Notes: generated by a model from the sequence alone, not told the origin. A stretch of DNA of 64,000 nt from Petrolisthes cinctipes (GCA_033782935.1 JAWQEG010000004.1:186001-250000); one strand, 5' to 3'; shown: positions 48,064-62,168, counted from the first letter of the stretch. Made by a program: numbers and translations.

Positions 48064-50270
48064 GGCATGTACAGATTGCTTCTGGGACCCCAAAATATTG
48101 ACTTTTCGGGTGTTTTGAGCCTGAATTTAAGATATATAAGGGTACAGAAGATACATGCACATATTGACTTTTGGCATCTAAAATATCGATTTTCAGCATG
48201 TTTTGGGCATGTATTTTGAAAATATTCTAATAAGGAGTAGGCATGTACAGATCGCTTCTGGGACTCCAAAATATCGAATTTTCGGGTGTTTTGAGCCTGA
48301 ATTTGAGATATAAACGAGTATAGAAGATTCATTCACATATTGACTTTGGGCACCAAAAATATCGATTTTCAGCATGTTTTGGGCCTGAATTTTGAAAATA
48401 CTCTAACACGGAGTAGGCATGTACAGATCGCTTCTGGGACCCCAAAATATCGAATGTTCGGGTGTTTTGGGCCTGAATTTGAGATATCGCCTTTACGCAC
48501 TTAAAATATCGATTTTTAGCATGTTTTGAGCCTATATTTTCAAAATATTCTAGCACTGAGTAGGCATGTACAGATCGCTTCTGGGACCCCAAAATATTGA
48601 ATTTTCGGGTGTTTTGAGCTTGAATTTGAGATATAAACGAGTACAGAAGATGCATGCACATATCTACTTTTGGGAACCTAAAATATCGATTTTGAGCATG
48701 TTTTGAGCCTATATTTTGAAAACATTCTAGCACTGAGTAGGCATGTACAGATCGCTTTTGGGACCCAAAAATATCGAATTTTCGGGTGTTTAGGGCCAGA
48801 ATTTGAGATATAAACGGGTACAGAAGATGCATGCACATATCGACTTTTAAGCACCTAAAAGATCGATTTTCAGTATGTTTTTGGCCTGTATTTTGAAAAT
48901 ACTCTAACACGGAGTAGGCATGTACAGATCGCTTCTGGGACCCATTAATATCGAATTTTCGGGTGTTTTGGGCCTTAATTTGAGATATCGACTTTTTGGC
49001 ACCTAAAATATCGATTTTTAGCATGTTTTTAGCCTATATTTTGAAAATATTCTAGCACTGAGTAGGCATGTACAGATTGCTTCTGGGACCCCAAAATATT
49101 GACTTTTCGGGTGTTTTGAGCCTGAATTTAAGATATATAAGGGTACAGAAGATACATGCACATATTGACTTTTGGCATCTAAAATATCGATTTTCAGCAT
49201 GTTTTGGGCATGTATTTTGAAAATACTCTAATGAGGAGTAGGCATGTACAGATCGCTTCTGGGACCCCAAAATATCGAATTTTCGGGTGTTTTGAGCCTG
49301 AATTTGAGATATAAACGAGTATAGAAGATGCATACACATATTGACTTTGGGCACCAAAAATATCGATTTTCAGCATGTTTTGGGCCTGAATTTTGAAAAT
49401 ACTCTAACACGGAGTAGGCATGTACAGATCGCTTCTGGGTCCCCAAAATATCGAATTTTCGGGTGTTTAGGGCCAGAATTTGAGATATAAACGGGTACTG
49501 AAAGTGCATTCAAATATCGAGTTTTTGGCACCTAAAACATCGATTTTCAGTATGTTTTTGGCCTGTATTTTGAAAATACTCTAACACGGAGTAGGCATGT
49601 ACAGATCTCTTCTGGGACCATTAAATATCGAATTTTCGGGTGTTTTGGGCCTTAATTTGAGATATCGCCTTTACGCACCTAAAATATCGATTTTTAGCAT
49701 GTTTTGAGCCTATATTTTGAAAATATTCTAGCACTGAGTAGGCATGTACAGATCACTTCTGGGACCCCAAAATATCGAATTTTCGGGGGTTTTGAGCCTG
49801 AATTTGAGATATAAACGAGTACAGAAGATGCATTCACATATCGACTTTTGGGCACCTAAAATATCGATTTTGAGCATGTTTTGAGCCTATATTTTGAAAA
49901 CATTCTAGCATTGAGTATGCATGTACAGTTCGCTTCTGGGACCCCAAAATATCGAATTTTCGGGTGTTTTGAGCCTGAATTTGAGATATCAACGAGTATA
50001 GAAGATGCATACACATATTGACTTTGGGCACCAAAAATATCGATTTTCAGCATGTTTTGGGCCTGAATTTTGAAAACACTCTAACACGGAGTAGGCATGT
50101 ACAGATCGCTTCTGGGATCCCAAAATATCGAATTTTCGGGTGTTTAGGGCCAGAATTTGAGATATAAACGGGTACAGAAGATGCATGCACATATCGACTT
50201 TTGGGCACCTAAAAGATCGATTTTCAGTATGTTTTTAGCCTATATTTTGAAAATATTCTAGCACTGAGTA
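48064..50270 (+). repeat. Domain B 13-mer HOR, copy 3 (2,207 bp)
   Basis: Complete copy with identical monomer order. It has ATCGAATGTTCGGG near 48,450, shared with copies 4 and 5 but not 1 and 2, and GATTCATTCACATA near 48,327 where the others have GATTCATACACATA. Only a handful of differences from copy 4 are visible by eye, which implies recent homogenisation. Confidence 0.92.
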
Positions 50271-52477
50271 GGCATGTACAGATTGCTTCTGGGACCCCAA
50301 AATATTGACTTTTCGGGTGTTTTGAGCCTGAATTTAAGATATATAAGGGTACAGAAGATACATGCACATATTGACTTTTGGCATCTAAAATATCGATTTT
50401 CAGCATGTTTTGGGCATGTATTTTGAAAATATTCTAATAAGGAGTAGGCATGTACAGATCGCTTCTGGGACTCCAAAATATCGAATTTTCGGGTGTTTTG
50501 AGCCTGAATTTGAGATATAAACGAGTATAGAAGATTCATACACATATTGACTTTGGGCACCAAAAATATCGATTTTCAGCATGTTTTGGGCCTGTATTTT
50601 GAAAATACTCTAACACGGAGTAGGCATGTACAGATCGCTTCTGGGACCCCAAAATATCGAATGTTCGGGTGTTTTGGGCCTGAATTTGAGATATCGCCTT
50701 TACGCACTTAAAATATCGATTTTTAGCATGTTTTGAGCCTATATTTTCAAAATATTCTAGCACTGAGTAGGCATGTACAGATCGCTTCTGGGACCCCAAA
50801 ATATTGAATTTTCGGGTGTTTTGAGCTTGAATTTGAGATATAAACGAGTACAGAAGATGCATGCACATATCTACTTTTGGGAACCTAAAATATCGATTTT
50901 GAGCATGTTTTGAGCCTATATTTTGAAAACATTCTAGCACTGAGTAGGCATGTACAGATCGCTTTTGGGACCCAAAAATATCGAATTTTCGGGTGTTTAG
51001 GGCCAGAATTTGAGATATAAACGGGTACAGAAGATGCATGCACATATCGACTTTTAAGCACCTAAAAGATCGATTTTCAGTATGTTTTTGGTCTGTATTT
51101 TGAAAATACTCTAACACGGAGTAGGCATGTACAGATCGCTTCTGGGACCCATTAATATCGAATTTTCGGGTGTTTTGGGCCTTAATTTGAGATATCGACT
51201 TTTTGGCACCTAAAATATCGATTTTTAGCATGTTTTTAGCCTATATTTTGAAAATATTCTAGCACTGAGTAGGCATGTACAGATTGCTTCTGGGACCCCA
51301 AAATATTGACTTTTCGGGTGTTTTGAGCCTGAATTTAAGATATATAAGGGTACAGAAGATACATGCACATATTGACTTTTGGCATCTAAAATATCGATTT
51401 TCAGCATGTTTTGGGCATGTATTTTGAAAATACTCTAATGAGGAGTAGGCATGTACAGATCGCTTCTGGGACCCCAAAATATCGAATTTTCGGGTGTTTT
51501 GAGCCTGAATTTGAGATATAAACGAGTATAGAAGATGCATACACATATTGACTTTGGGCACCAAAAATATCGATTTTCAGCATGTTTTGGGCCTGAATTT
51601 TGAAAATACTCTAACACGGAGTAGGCATGTACAGATCGCTTCTGGGTCCCCAAAATATCGAATTTTCGGGTGTTTAGGGCCAGAATTTGAGATATAAACG
51701 GGTACTGAAAGTGCATTCAAATATCGAGTTTTTGGCACCTAAAACATCGATTTTCAGTATGTTTTTGGCCTGTATTTTGAAAATACTCTAACACGGAGTA
51801 GGCATGTACAGATCTCTTCTGGGACCATTAAATATCGAATTTTCGGGTGTTTTGGGCCTTAATTTGAGATATCGCCTTTACGCACCTAAAATATCGATTT
51901 TTAGCATGTTTTGAGCCTATATTTTGAAAATATTCTAGCACTGAGTAGGCATGTACAGATCACTTCTGGGACCCCAAAATATCGAATTTTCGGGGGTTTT
52001 GAGCCTGAATTTGAGATATAAACGAGTACAGAAGATGCATTCACATATCGACTTTTGGGCACCTAAAATATCGATTTTGAGCATGTTTTGAGCCTATATT
52101 TTGAAAACATTCTAGCATTGAGTATGCATGTACAGTTCGCTTCTGGGACCCCAAAATATCGAATTTTCGGGTGTTTTGAGCCTGAATTTGAGATATCAAC
52201 GAGTATAGAAGATGCATACACATATTGACTTTGGGCACCAAAAATATCGATTTTCAGCATGTTTTGGGCCTGAATTTTGAAAACACTCTAACACGGAGTA
52301 GGCATGTACAGATCGCTTCTGGGATCCCAAAATATCGAATTTTCGGGTGTTTAGGGCCAGAATTTGAGATATAAACGGGTACAGAAGATGCATGCACATA
52401 TCGACTTTTGGGCACCTAAAAGATCGATTTTCAGTATGTTTTTAGCCTATATTTTGAAAATATTCTAGCACTGAGTA
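50271..52477 (+). repeat. Domain B 13-mer HOR, copy 4 (2,207 bp)
   Basis: Complete copy. Private differences include GGGCCTGTATTTTG near 50,589 (the others have GGGCCTGAATTTTG) and TTTTTGGTCTG near 51,086 (the others have TTTTTGGCCTG). It shares ATCGAATGTTCGGG with copies 3 and 5. Confidence 0.92.
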
Positions 52478-54184
52478 GGCATGTACAGATTGCTTCTGGG
52501 ACCCCAAAATATTGACTTTTCGGGTGTTTTGAGCCTGAATTTAAGATATATAAGGGTACAGAAGATACATGCACATATTGACTTTTGGCATCTAAAATAT
52601 CGATTTTCAGCATGTTTTGGGCATGTATTTTGAAAATATTCTAATAAGGAGTAGGCATGTACAGATCGCTTCTGGGACTCCAAAATATCGAATTTTCGGG
52701 TGTTTTGAGCCTGAATTTGAGATATAAACGAGTATAGAAGATTCATACACATATTGACTTTGGGCACCAAAAATATCGATTTTCAGCATGTTTTGGGCCT
52801 GAATTTTGAAAATACTCTAACACGGAGTAGGCATGTACAGATCGCTTCTGGGACCCCAAAATATCGAATGTTCGGGTGTTTTGGGCCTGAATTTGAGATA
52901 TCGCCTTTACGCACTTAAAATATCGATTTTTTAGCATGTTTTGAGCCTATATTTTCAAAATATTCTAGCACTTAGTAGGCATGTACAGATCGCTTCTGGG
53001 ACCCCAAAATATTGAATTTTCGGGTGTTTTGAGCTTGAATTTGAGATATAAACGAGTACAGAAGATGCATGCACATATCTACTTTTGGGAACCTAAAATA
53101 TCGATTTTGAGCATGTTTTGAGCCTATATTTTGAAAACATTCTAGCACAGAGTAGGCATGTACAGATCGCATCTGGGACCCCTAAATATCGAGTTTTCGG
53201 GTGTTTTGGGCCTTAATTTGAGATATCGACTTTTTGGCACCTAAAATATCGATTTTTAGCATGTTTTTAGCCTATATTTTGAAAATATTCTAGCACTGAG
53301 TAGGCATGTACAGATTGCTTCTGGGACCCCAAAATATTGACTTTTCGGGTGTTTTGAGCCTGAATTTAAGATATATAAGGGTACAGAAGATACATGCACA
53401 TATTGACTTTTGGCATCTAAAATATCGATTTTCAGCATGTTTTGGGCATGTATATTGAAAATACTCTAATGAGGAGTAGGCATGTACAGATCGCTTCTGG
53501 GACCCCAAAATATCGAATTTTCGGGTGTTTTGAGCCTGAATTTGAGATATAAACGAGTATAGAAGATGCATACACATATTGACTTTGGGCACCAAAAATA
53601 TCGATTTTCAGCATGTTTTGGGCCTGAATTTTGAAAATACTCTAACACGGAGTAGGCATGTACAGATCGCTTCTGGGACCCCAAAATATCGAATTTTCGG
53701 GTGTTTAGGGCCAGAATTTGAGATATAAACGGGTACTGAAAGTGCATTCACATATCGACTTTTTGGCACCTAAAACATCGATTTTCAGTATGTTTTTGGC
53801 CTGTATATTGAAAATACTCTAACACGGAGTAGGCATGTACACATCTCTTCTGGGACCATTAAATATCGAGTTTTCGGGTGTTTTGGGCCTTAATTTGAGA
53901 TATCAACGAGTATAGAAGATGCATACACATATTGACTTTGGGCACCAAAAATATCGATTTTCAGCATGTTTTGGGCCTGAATTTTGAAAACACTCTAACA
54001 CGGAGTAGGCATGTACAGATCGCTTCTGGGATCCCAAAATATCGAATTTTCGGGAGTTTAGGGCCAGAATTTGAGATATAAACGGGTACAGAAGATGCAT
54101 GCACATATCGACTTTTGGGCACCTAAAAGATCGATTTTCAGTATGTTTTTAGCCCATATTTTGAAAATATTCTAGCACTGAGTA
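52478..54184 (+). repeat. Domain B HOR, copy 5, with two internal deletions (1,707 bp)
   Basis: It follows the 13-mer order but lacks one full-length monomer near 53,160: monomer 5, with GATCGCTTTTGGGACCC and CTTTTAAGCACC, is absent and GAAAACATTCTAGCACAGAG runs on to CGCATCTGGGACCCC. It also lacks 324 bp (147 plus 177) near 53,900, where GGGCCTTAATTTGAGATATC of monomer 10 joins CAACGAGTATAG of monomer 12. The length closes exactly: 2,207 minus 176 minus 324 gives the observed 1,707. An extra T (CGATTTTTTAGCATG near 52,925) is compensated elsewhere. Confidence 0.85.
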
Positions 54185-54251
54185 GGCATGTACAGATCCC
54201 TTCTGGGACCCCAAAATATCGAATTTTCGGGTGTTTTGAGCCTGAATTTGA
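53899..54251 (+). repeat. 353-bp tandem duplication, copy 1
   Basis: Starting at GAGATATCAACGAGTATAG, this segment is repeated 353 bp later. Both copies carry rare variants: CGGGAGTTTAGGGCC and TTTTTAGCCCATATTTTG. The length equals one 176 plus one 177 monomer, so register is kept. Confidence 0.85.
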
Positions 54252-54604
54252 GATATCAACGAGTATAGAAGATGCATACACATATTGACTTTGGGCACCA
54301 AAAATATCGATTTTCAGCATGTTTTGGGCCTGAATTTTGAAAACACTCTAACACGGAGTAGGCATGTACAGATCGCTTCTGGGATCCCAAAATATCGAAT
54401 TTTCGGGAGTTTAGGGCCAGAATTTGAGATATAAACGGGTACAGAAGATGCATGCACATATCGACTTTTGGGCACCTAAAAGATCGATTTTCAGTATGTT
54501 TTTAGCCCATATTTTGAAAATATTCTAGCACTGAGTAGGCATGTACAGATTGCTTCTGGGACCCCAAAATATTGACTTTTCGGGTGTTTTGAGCCTGAAT
54601 TTGA
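54252..54604 (+). repeat. 353-bp tandem duplication, copy 2
   Basis: Second copy of the dimer. It agrees with copy 1 up to about the phase point near 54,538 and then diverges: GATTGCTTCTGGG with AATATTGACTTTTCG, versus GATCCCTTCTGGG in copy 1. Confidence 0.8.
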
Positions 54605-54832
54605 GATATCGCCTTTACGCACCTAAAATACCGATTTTTAGCATGTTTTCAGCCTATATTTTGAAAATATTCTAGCACTGTGTAGGCATGTACAGATCGC
54701 TTCTGGGACCCCTAAATATCGAATTTTCGGGTGTTTTGGGCCTTAATTTGAGATATCGACTTTTTGGCACCTAAAATATCGATTTTTAGCATGTTTTTAG
54801 CCTATATTTTGAAAATATTCTAGCACTGAGTA
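54538..54832 (+). repeat. Two short monomers in succession (147 and 148 bp)
   Basis: The first (54,538-54,684) is a hybrid: it opens like HOR monomer 1 (AATATTGACTTTTCGGG) but closes like the 147-bp class (CGCCTTTACGCACC). The second (54,685-54,832) is a standard 148-bp monomer with GGGCCTTAATTTGAG. Adjacent short monomers are unusual in this window and mark another exchange site. Confidence 0.75.
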
Positions 54833-57040
54833 GGCATGTACAGATTGCTTCTGGGACCCCAAAATATTGACTTTTCGGGTGTTTTGAGCCTGAATTTAAG
54901 ATATATAAGGGTACAGAAGATACATGCACATATTGACTTTTGGCATCTAAAATATCGATTTTCAGCATGTTTTGGGCATGTATTTTGAAAATATTCTAAT
55001 AAGGAGTAGGCATGTACAGATCGCTTCTGGGACCCCAAAATATCGAATTTTCGGGTGTTTTGAGCCTGAATTTAAGATATAAACGTGTACTGAAGATGCA
55101 TGCACATATCGACTTTTTGGCCCCTAAAACATCGATTTTGAGCATGATTTGGGCCTGTATTTTGATAATACTCTAACACGGAATAGGCATGTACACATCG
55201 CTTCTGGGACCCCAAAATATCGAATTTTCGGATGTTTTGGGCCTGAATTTGAGATATCGCCTTTACGCACCTAAAATATCGATTTTTAGCATGTTTTGAG
55301 CCTATATTTTGAAAATATTCTAGCACTGAGTAGGCATGTACAGATCGCTTCTGGAACCCCAAAATATTGAATTTTCGGGTGTTTTGAGCTTGAATTTGAG
55401 ATATAAACGGGTACAGAAGATGCATGCACATATCTACTTTTGGGAACCTAAAATATCGATTTTGAGCATGTTTTGAGCCTATATTTTGAAAACATTCTAG
55501 CACTGAGTAGGCATGTACAGATCGCTTTTGGGACCCAAAAATATCGAATTTTCGGGTGTTTAGGGCCAGAATTTGAGATATAAACGGGTACAGAAGATGC
55601 ATGCACATATCGACTTTTAAGCACCTAAAAGATCGATTTTCAGTATGTTTTTGGCCTGTATTTTAAAAATACTCTAACACGGAGTAGGCATGTACAGATC
55701 GCTTCTGGGACCCCTAAATATCGAATTTTCGGGTGTTTTGGGCCTTAATTTGAGATATCGACTTTTTGGCACCTAAAATATCGATTTTTAGCATGTTTTT
55801 AGCCTATATTTTGAAAATATTCTAGCACTGAGTAGGCATGTACAGATTGCTTCTGGGACCCCAAAATATTGACTTTTCGGGTGTTTTGAGCCTGAATTTA
55901 AGATATATAAGGGTACAGAAGATACATGCACATATTGACTTTTGGCATCTAAAATATCGATTTTCAGCATGTTTTGGGCATGTATTTTGAAAATACTCTA
56001 ATGAGGAGTAGGCATGTACAGATCGCTTCTGGGACCCCAAAATATCGAATTTTCGGGTGTTTTGAGCCTGAATTTGAGATATAAACGAGTATAGAAGATG
56101 CATACACATATTGGCTTTGGGCACCAAAAATATCTATTTTCAGCATGTTTTGGGCCTGAATTTTGAAAATACTCTAACACGGAGTAGGCATGTACAGATC
56201 GCTTCTGGGACCCCAAAATATAGAATTTTCGGGTGTTTAGGGCCAGAATTTGAGATATAAACGGGTACTGAAAGTGCATTCATATATCGACTTTTTGGCA
56301 CCTAAAACATCGATTTTCAGTATGTTTTTAGCCTGTATTTTTAAAATACTCTAACACGGAGTAGGCATGTACAGATCTCTTCTGGGACCATTAAATATCG
56401 AATTTTCGGGTGATTTGGGCCTTAATTTGAGATATCGCCTTTACGCACCTAAAATATCGATTTTTAGCATGTTTTGAGCCTATATTTTGAAAATATTCTA
56501 TCACTGAGTAGGCATGTACAGATCACTTCTGGGACCCCAAAATATCGAATTTTCGGGGGTTTTGAGCCTGAATTTGAGATATAAACGAGTACAGAAGATG
56601 CATTCACATATCGACTTTTGGGCACCTAAAATATCGATTTTGAGCATGTTTTGAGCCTATATTTTGAAAACATTCTAGCATTGAGTATGCATGTACAGTT
56701 CGCTTCTGGGACCCCAAAATATCGAATTTTCGGGTGTTTTGAGCCTGAATTTGAGATATCAACGAGTATAGAAGATGCATACACATATTGACTTTGGGCA
56801 CCAAAAATATCGATTTTCAGCATGTTTTGGGCCTGAATTTTGAAAATACTCTAACACGGAGTAGGCATGTACAGATCGCTTCTGGGATCCCAAAATATCG
56901 AATTTTCTGGTGTTTAGGGCCAGAATTTGAGATATAAACGGGTACAGAAGATGCATGCACATATCGACTTTTGGGCACCTAAAAGATCGATTTTCAGTAT
57001 GTTTTTGGCCTGTATTTTGAAAATACTCTAACACGGAATA
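54833..57040 (+). repeat. Domain B 13-mer HOR, copy 6, diverged (2,208 bp)
   Basis: Length and order match the 13-mer, one base longer. The second half (from about 55,835) closely follows the other copies, including TAATGAGGAGTAGG and GAAAGTGCATTC. In the first half, the second monomer is replaced by a variant with CGTGTACTGAAGATGC, GGCCCCTAAAACATCG and TTTTGATAATACTC, which belongs to another subfamily. It also ends in ACGGAATAGGCATG, a marker of the following mixed zone. Confidence 0.8.
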
Positions 57041-60000
57041 GGCATGTACAGATCCCTTCTGGGACCCCTAAATATCGAATTTTCGGGTGTTTTGGGCCTT
57101 AATTTGAGATATCGACTTTTTGGTACCTAAAATATCGATTTTTAGCATGTTTTTAGCCTATATTTTGAAAATATTCTAGCACTAACTAGGCATGTACAGA
57201 TTGCTTCTGGGACCCCAAAATATCGAATTTTCGGGTGTTTAGGGCCAGGATTTGAGATATAAACGGGTACAGAAGATGCATGCACTTATCGACTTTTGGG
57301 CACCTAAAAGATCGATTTTCAGTATGTTTTTGGCCTGTATTTTGAAAATACTCTAACACGGAGTAGGCATGTACAAATCGCTTCTGGGACCCCTAAATAT
57401 CGAATTATCGGGTGTTTTGGGACTGAATTTGAGATATCGACTTTTTGGCACCTAAAAGATCGATTTTTAGCATGTTTTTAGCCTATATTTTGAAAATATT
57501 CTAGCACTGAGTAGGCATGTACAGATTGCTTCTTGGACCCCAAAATATTGAATTTTCGGGTGTTTTGAGACTGAATTTGAGATATAAACGGGTACAGAAG
57601 ATACATGCACATATTGACTTTGGGCATCTAAAATATCGATTTTTAGAATGTTTTGGGCCTGTATTTTGAAAATACTCTAACACGGAGTAGGCATGTACAG
57701 ATCGCTTCTGGGACCCCAAAATATCGAATTTTCGGGTGTTTTGAGCTTGAATTTGAGATATAAACGAGTACAGAAGATGCATGCACATATCTACTTTTTG
57801 GAACCTAAAATATCGATTTTGAGCATGTTTTGAGCCTATATTTTGAAAACATTCTAGCACTGACTAGGCATGTACAGATCACTTCTGGGACCCAAAAATA
57901 TCGAATTTTCGGGTGTTTAGGGCCAGAATTTGAGATATAAACGGGTACAGAAGATGCATGCACATATCGACTTTTAAGCACCTAAAAGATCGATTTTCAG
58001 TATGTTTTTGGCCTGTATTTTGAAAATATTCTAACACGGAGTAGGCATGTACAGATCGCTTCTGGGACCATTAAATATCGAATTTTCGGGTGTTTTGGGC
58101 CTGAATTTGAGATATCGCCTTTACGCACCTAAAATATCGATTTTTAGCATGTTTTGAGCCTATATTTTGAAAACATTCTTGCATTGAGTAGGCATGTACA
58201 GTTCGCTTCTGGGACCCCAAAATATCGAATTTTCGGGTGTTTTGAGCCTGAATTTGAGATATAAACGAGTATAGAAGATGCATACACATATTGACTTTGG
58301 GCACCTAAAATATCGATTTCAGCATGTTTTGGGCCAGAATTTTTAAAATACTCTAACACGGAGTAGGCATGTACAGATCGCTTCTGGGACCCCAAAATAT
58401 AGAATTTTCGGGTGTTTAGGGCCAGAATTTGAGATATAAACGGGTACTGAAAGTGCATGCACATATCGACTTTTTGGCACCTAAAACATCGATTTTGAGC
58501 ATGTTTTGGGCCTGTAATTTGAAAATACTCTAACACGGAGTAGGCATGTACAGATCGCTTCTGGGACCATTAAATATCGAATTTTCGGGTGTTTTGGGCC
58601 TTAATTTGAGATATCGCCTTTACGCACCTAAAATATCGATTTTTAGCATGTTTTGAGCCTATATTTTGAAAATATTCTAGCACTGAGTAGGCATGTACAG
58701 ATCGCTTCTGGGAACCCAAAATATCGAATTTTCGGGTGTTTAGGGCCAGAATTTGAGATATAAACGGGTACTGAAAGTGCATGCACATATCGACTTTTGG
58801 GCACCTAAAAGATCGATTTTCAGTATGTTTTTGGCCTGTATTTTGAAAATACTCTAACACGGAATAGGCATGTACAGATCCCTTCTGGGACCCCTAAATA
58901 TCGAATTTTCGGGTGTTTTGGGCCTTAATTTGAGATATCGACTTTTTGGTACCTAAAATATCGATTTTTAGCATGTTTTTAGCCTATATTTTTAAAATAT
59001 TCTAGCACTAAGTAGGCATGTACAGATCGCTTCTGGGACCCCAAAATATCGAATTTTCGGGTGTTTTGAGCCTGAATTTGAGATATAAACGAGTATAGAA
59101 GAAGCATACACATATTGACTTTGGGCACCAAAAATTTCGATTTTCAACATGTTATAGGCCTGAATTTTGAAAATACTCTAACACGGAGTAGGCATGTACA
59201 GATCGCTTCTGGGACCCCAAAATATCGAATTTTCGGGTGTTTAGGGCCAGAATTTGAGATATAAACGGGTACAGAAGATGCATGCACATATCGACTTTTG
59301 GGCAACTAAAAGATCGATTTTAAGTATGTTTTTGGCCAGTATTTTGAAAATACTCTAACATGGAGTAGGCATGTACAGATCGCTTCTGGGACCCCTAAAT
59401 ATCGAATTTTCGTGTGTTTTGGGACTGAATTTGAGATATCGACTTTTTGGCACCTAAAATATCGATTTTTAGCATGTTTTTAGCCTATATTTTGAAAATA
59501 TTCTAGCACTGAGTAGGCATGTACAGATTGCTTCTGGGACCCCAAAATATTGAATTTTCGGGTGTTTTGAGCCTGAATTTGAGATATAAACGGGTACAGA
59601 AGATACATGCACATATTGACTTTGGGCATCTAAATTATCGATTTTCAGCATGTTTTGGGCCTGTATTTTGAAAATACTCTAACACGGAGTAGGCATGTAC
59701 AGATCGCTTCTGGGACCCCAAAATATCGAATTTTCGGGTGTTTTGGGCCTGAATTTGAGATATCGCCTTTACGCACCTAAATTATCGATTTTCAGCATGT
59801 TTTGGGCCTGTATTTTCAAAATATTCTAGCACTGAGTAGGCATGTACAGATCGCTTCTGGGACCCCAAAATATCGAATTTTCGGGTGTTTTGAGCTTGAA
59901 TTTGAGATATAAACGAGTACAGAAGATGCATGCACATATCGACTTTTGGGCACCTAAAATATCGATTTTGAGCATGTTTTGAGCCTATATTTTGAAAACA

Positions 60001-62168
60001 TTCTAGCACAGAGTAGGCATGTACAGATCGCTTCTGGGACCCAAAAATATCGAATTTTCGGGTGTTTAGGGTCAGAATTTGATATATAAACGGGTACTGA
60101 AGATGCATGCACATATCGACTTTTAAGCACCTAAAAGATCGATTTTCAGTATGTTTTTGGCCTGTATTTTGAAAATACTCTAACACGGAGTAGGCATGTA
60201 CAGATCGCTTCTGGGACCCCTAAATATCGAATTTTCGGGTGTTTTGGGCCTTAATTTGAGATATCGACTTTTTGTCACCTAAAATATCGATTTTTAGCAT
60301 GTTTTTAGCCTATATTTTGAAAATATTCTAGCACTGAGTAGGCATGTACAGATTGCTTCTGGGACCCCAAAATATTGACTTTTCGGGTGTTTTGAGCCTG
60401 AATTTAAGATATATAAGGGTACAGAAGATACATGCACATATTGACTTTTGGCATCTAAAATATCGATTTTCAGCATGTTTTGGGCATGTATTTTGAAAAT
60501 ACTCTAATAAGGAGTAGGCATGTACAGATCGCTTCTGGGACCCCAAAATATCAAATTTTCGGGTGTTTTGAGCCTGAATTTGAGATATAAACGGGTACTG
60601 AAGATGAATGCACATATCGACTTTTTGGCACCTAAAACATCGATTTTGAGCATGTTTTTGGCCTGTATTTTGAAAATACTCTAACACGGAGTAGGCATGT
60701 ACAGATCGCTTCTGGGATCATTAAATATCGAATTTTTCTTGTGTTTTGGGCCTTAATTTGAGATATCGCCTTTACGCACCTAAAATATCGATTTTTAGCA
60801 TGTTTTGAGCCTATATTTTGAAAATATTCAAGCACTGAGTAGGCATGTACAGATCGCTTCTGGGACCCCAAAATATCGAATTTTCGGGTGTTTTGAGCCT
60901 GAATTTGAGATATAAACGAGTACTGAAGATGCATGCACATATCGACTTTTGGGCACCTAAAATATCGATTTTGAGCATGTTTTGAGCCTATATTTTGAAA
61001 ACATTCTAGCATTGAGTAGGCATGTACAGTTCGCTTCTGGGACCCCAAAATATCGAATTTTCGGGTGTTTTGAGCCAGAATTTGAGATATAAACGAGTAT
61101 AGAATATGCATACACATATTGACTTTGGGCACCAAAAATATCGATTTTCAGCATGTTTTTGGCCTGAATTTTGAAAATACTCTAACACGGAGTAGGCATG
61201 TACAGATCGCTTCTGGGACCCCAAAATATCGAATTTTTGGGTGTTTAGGGCCAGAATTTGAGATATAAACGGGTACAGAAGATGCATGCACATATCGACT
61301 TTTGGGCACCTAAAAGATCGATTTTCAGTATGTTTTTGGCCTGAATTTTGAAAATACTCTAACACGGAGTAGGCATGTACAGATCCCTTCTGGGAACCCT
61401 AAATATCGAATTTTCGGGTGTTTTGGGAATGAATTTGAGATATCGACTTTTTGGCACCTAAAATATCGATTTTTAGCATGTTTTTAGCCTATATTTTGAA
61501 AATATTCTAGCAATGAGTAGGCGTGTACAGATTGCTTCTGGGACCCCAAAATATTGAATTTTCGGGTGTTTTGAGCCTAAATTTGAGATATAAACGGGTA
61601 CAGAAGATGCATGCACATATCGACTTTTGGGCACCTAAAAGATCGATTTTCAGTATGTTTTTGGCCTGTATTTTGAAAATACTCTAACTCGGAGTAGGCA
61701 TGTACAGATCGCTTCTGTGACCCCAAAATATCGAATTTTCGGGTGTTTTGAGCCTGAATTTGAGATATAAACGGGTACTGAAGATGCATGCACATATCGA
61801 CTTTTAAGCACCTAAAACATCGATTTTGAGCATGTTTTGGGCCTGTATTTTGAAAATACTCTAACACGGAGTAGGCATGTACACATCGCTTTTGGGACCC
61901 CAAAATATCGAATTTTCGGGTGTTTTGGGCCTGAATTTGAGATATCGCCTTTACGCACCTAAAATATCGATTTTTAGCATGTTTTGAGCCAATATTTTGA
62001 AAATATTCTAGCACTGAGTAGGCATGTACAGATCGCTTCTGGGACCCCTAAATATCGAATTTTCGGGTGTTTTGGGCCTTAATTTGAGATATCGCCTTTT
62101 TGGCACCTAAAATATCGATTTTTAGCATGTTTTTAGCCTATATTTTGAAAATATTCTAGCACTGAGTA
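57041..62168 (+). repeat. Mixed monomer zone without a clear higher-order period
   Basis: Related monomers occur in irregular order. The unit GGAATAGGCATGTACAGATC followed by CCTTCTGGG and later TTTTTGGTACC begins at 57,041, 58,867 and again at 63,522, showing local spread. Domain-A-like monomers (GACTTTGGGCATC) appear near 57,620 and 59,620. The 147-bp class with CGCCTTTACGCACC appears near 58,118, 58,616, 59,764 and 60,768. One isolated monomer pair of the domain B type (TTGACTTTTCGGG with GATATATAAGGG) lies at about 60,349-60,520. There is no non-satellite DNA. Confidence 0.75.
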
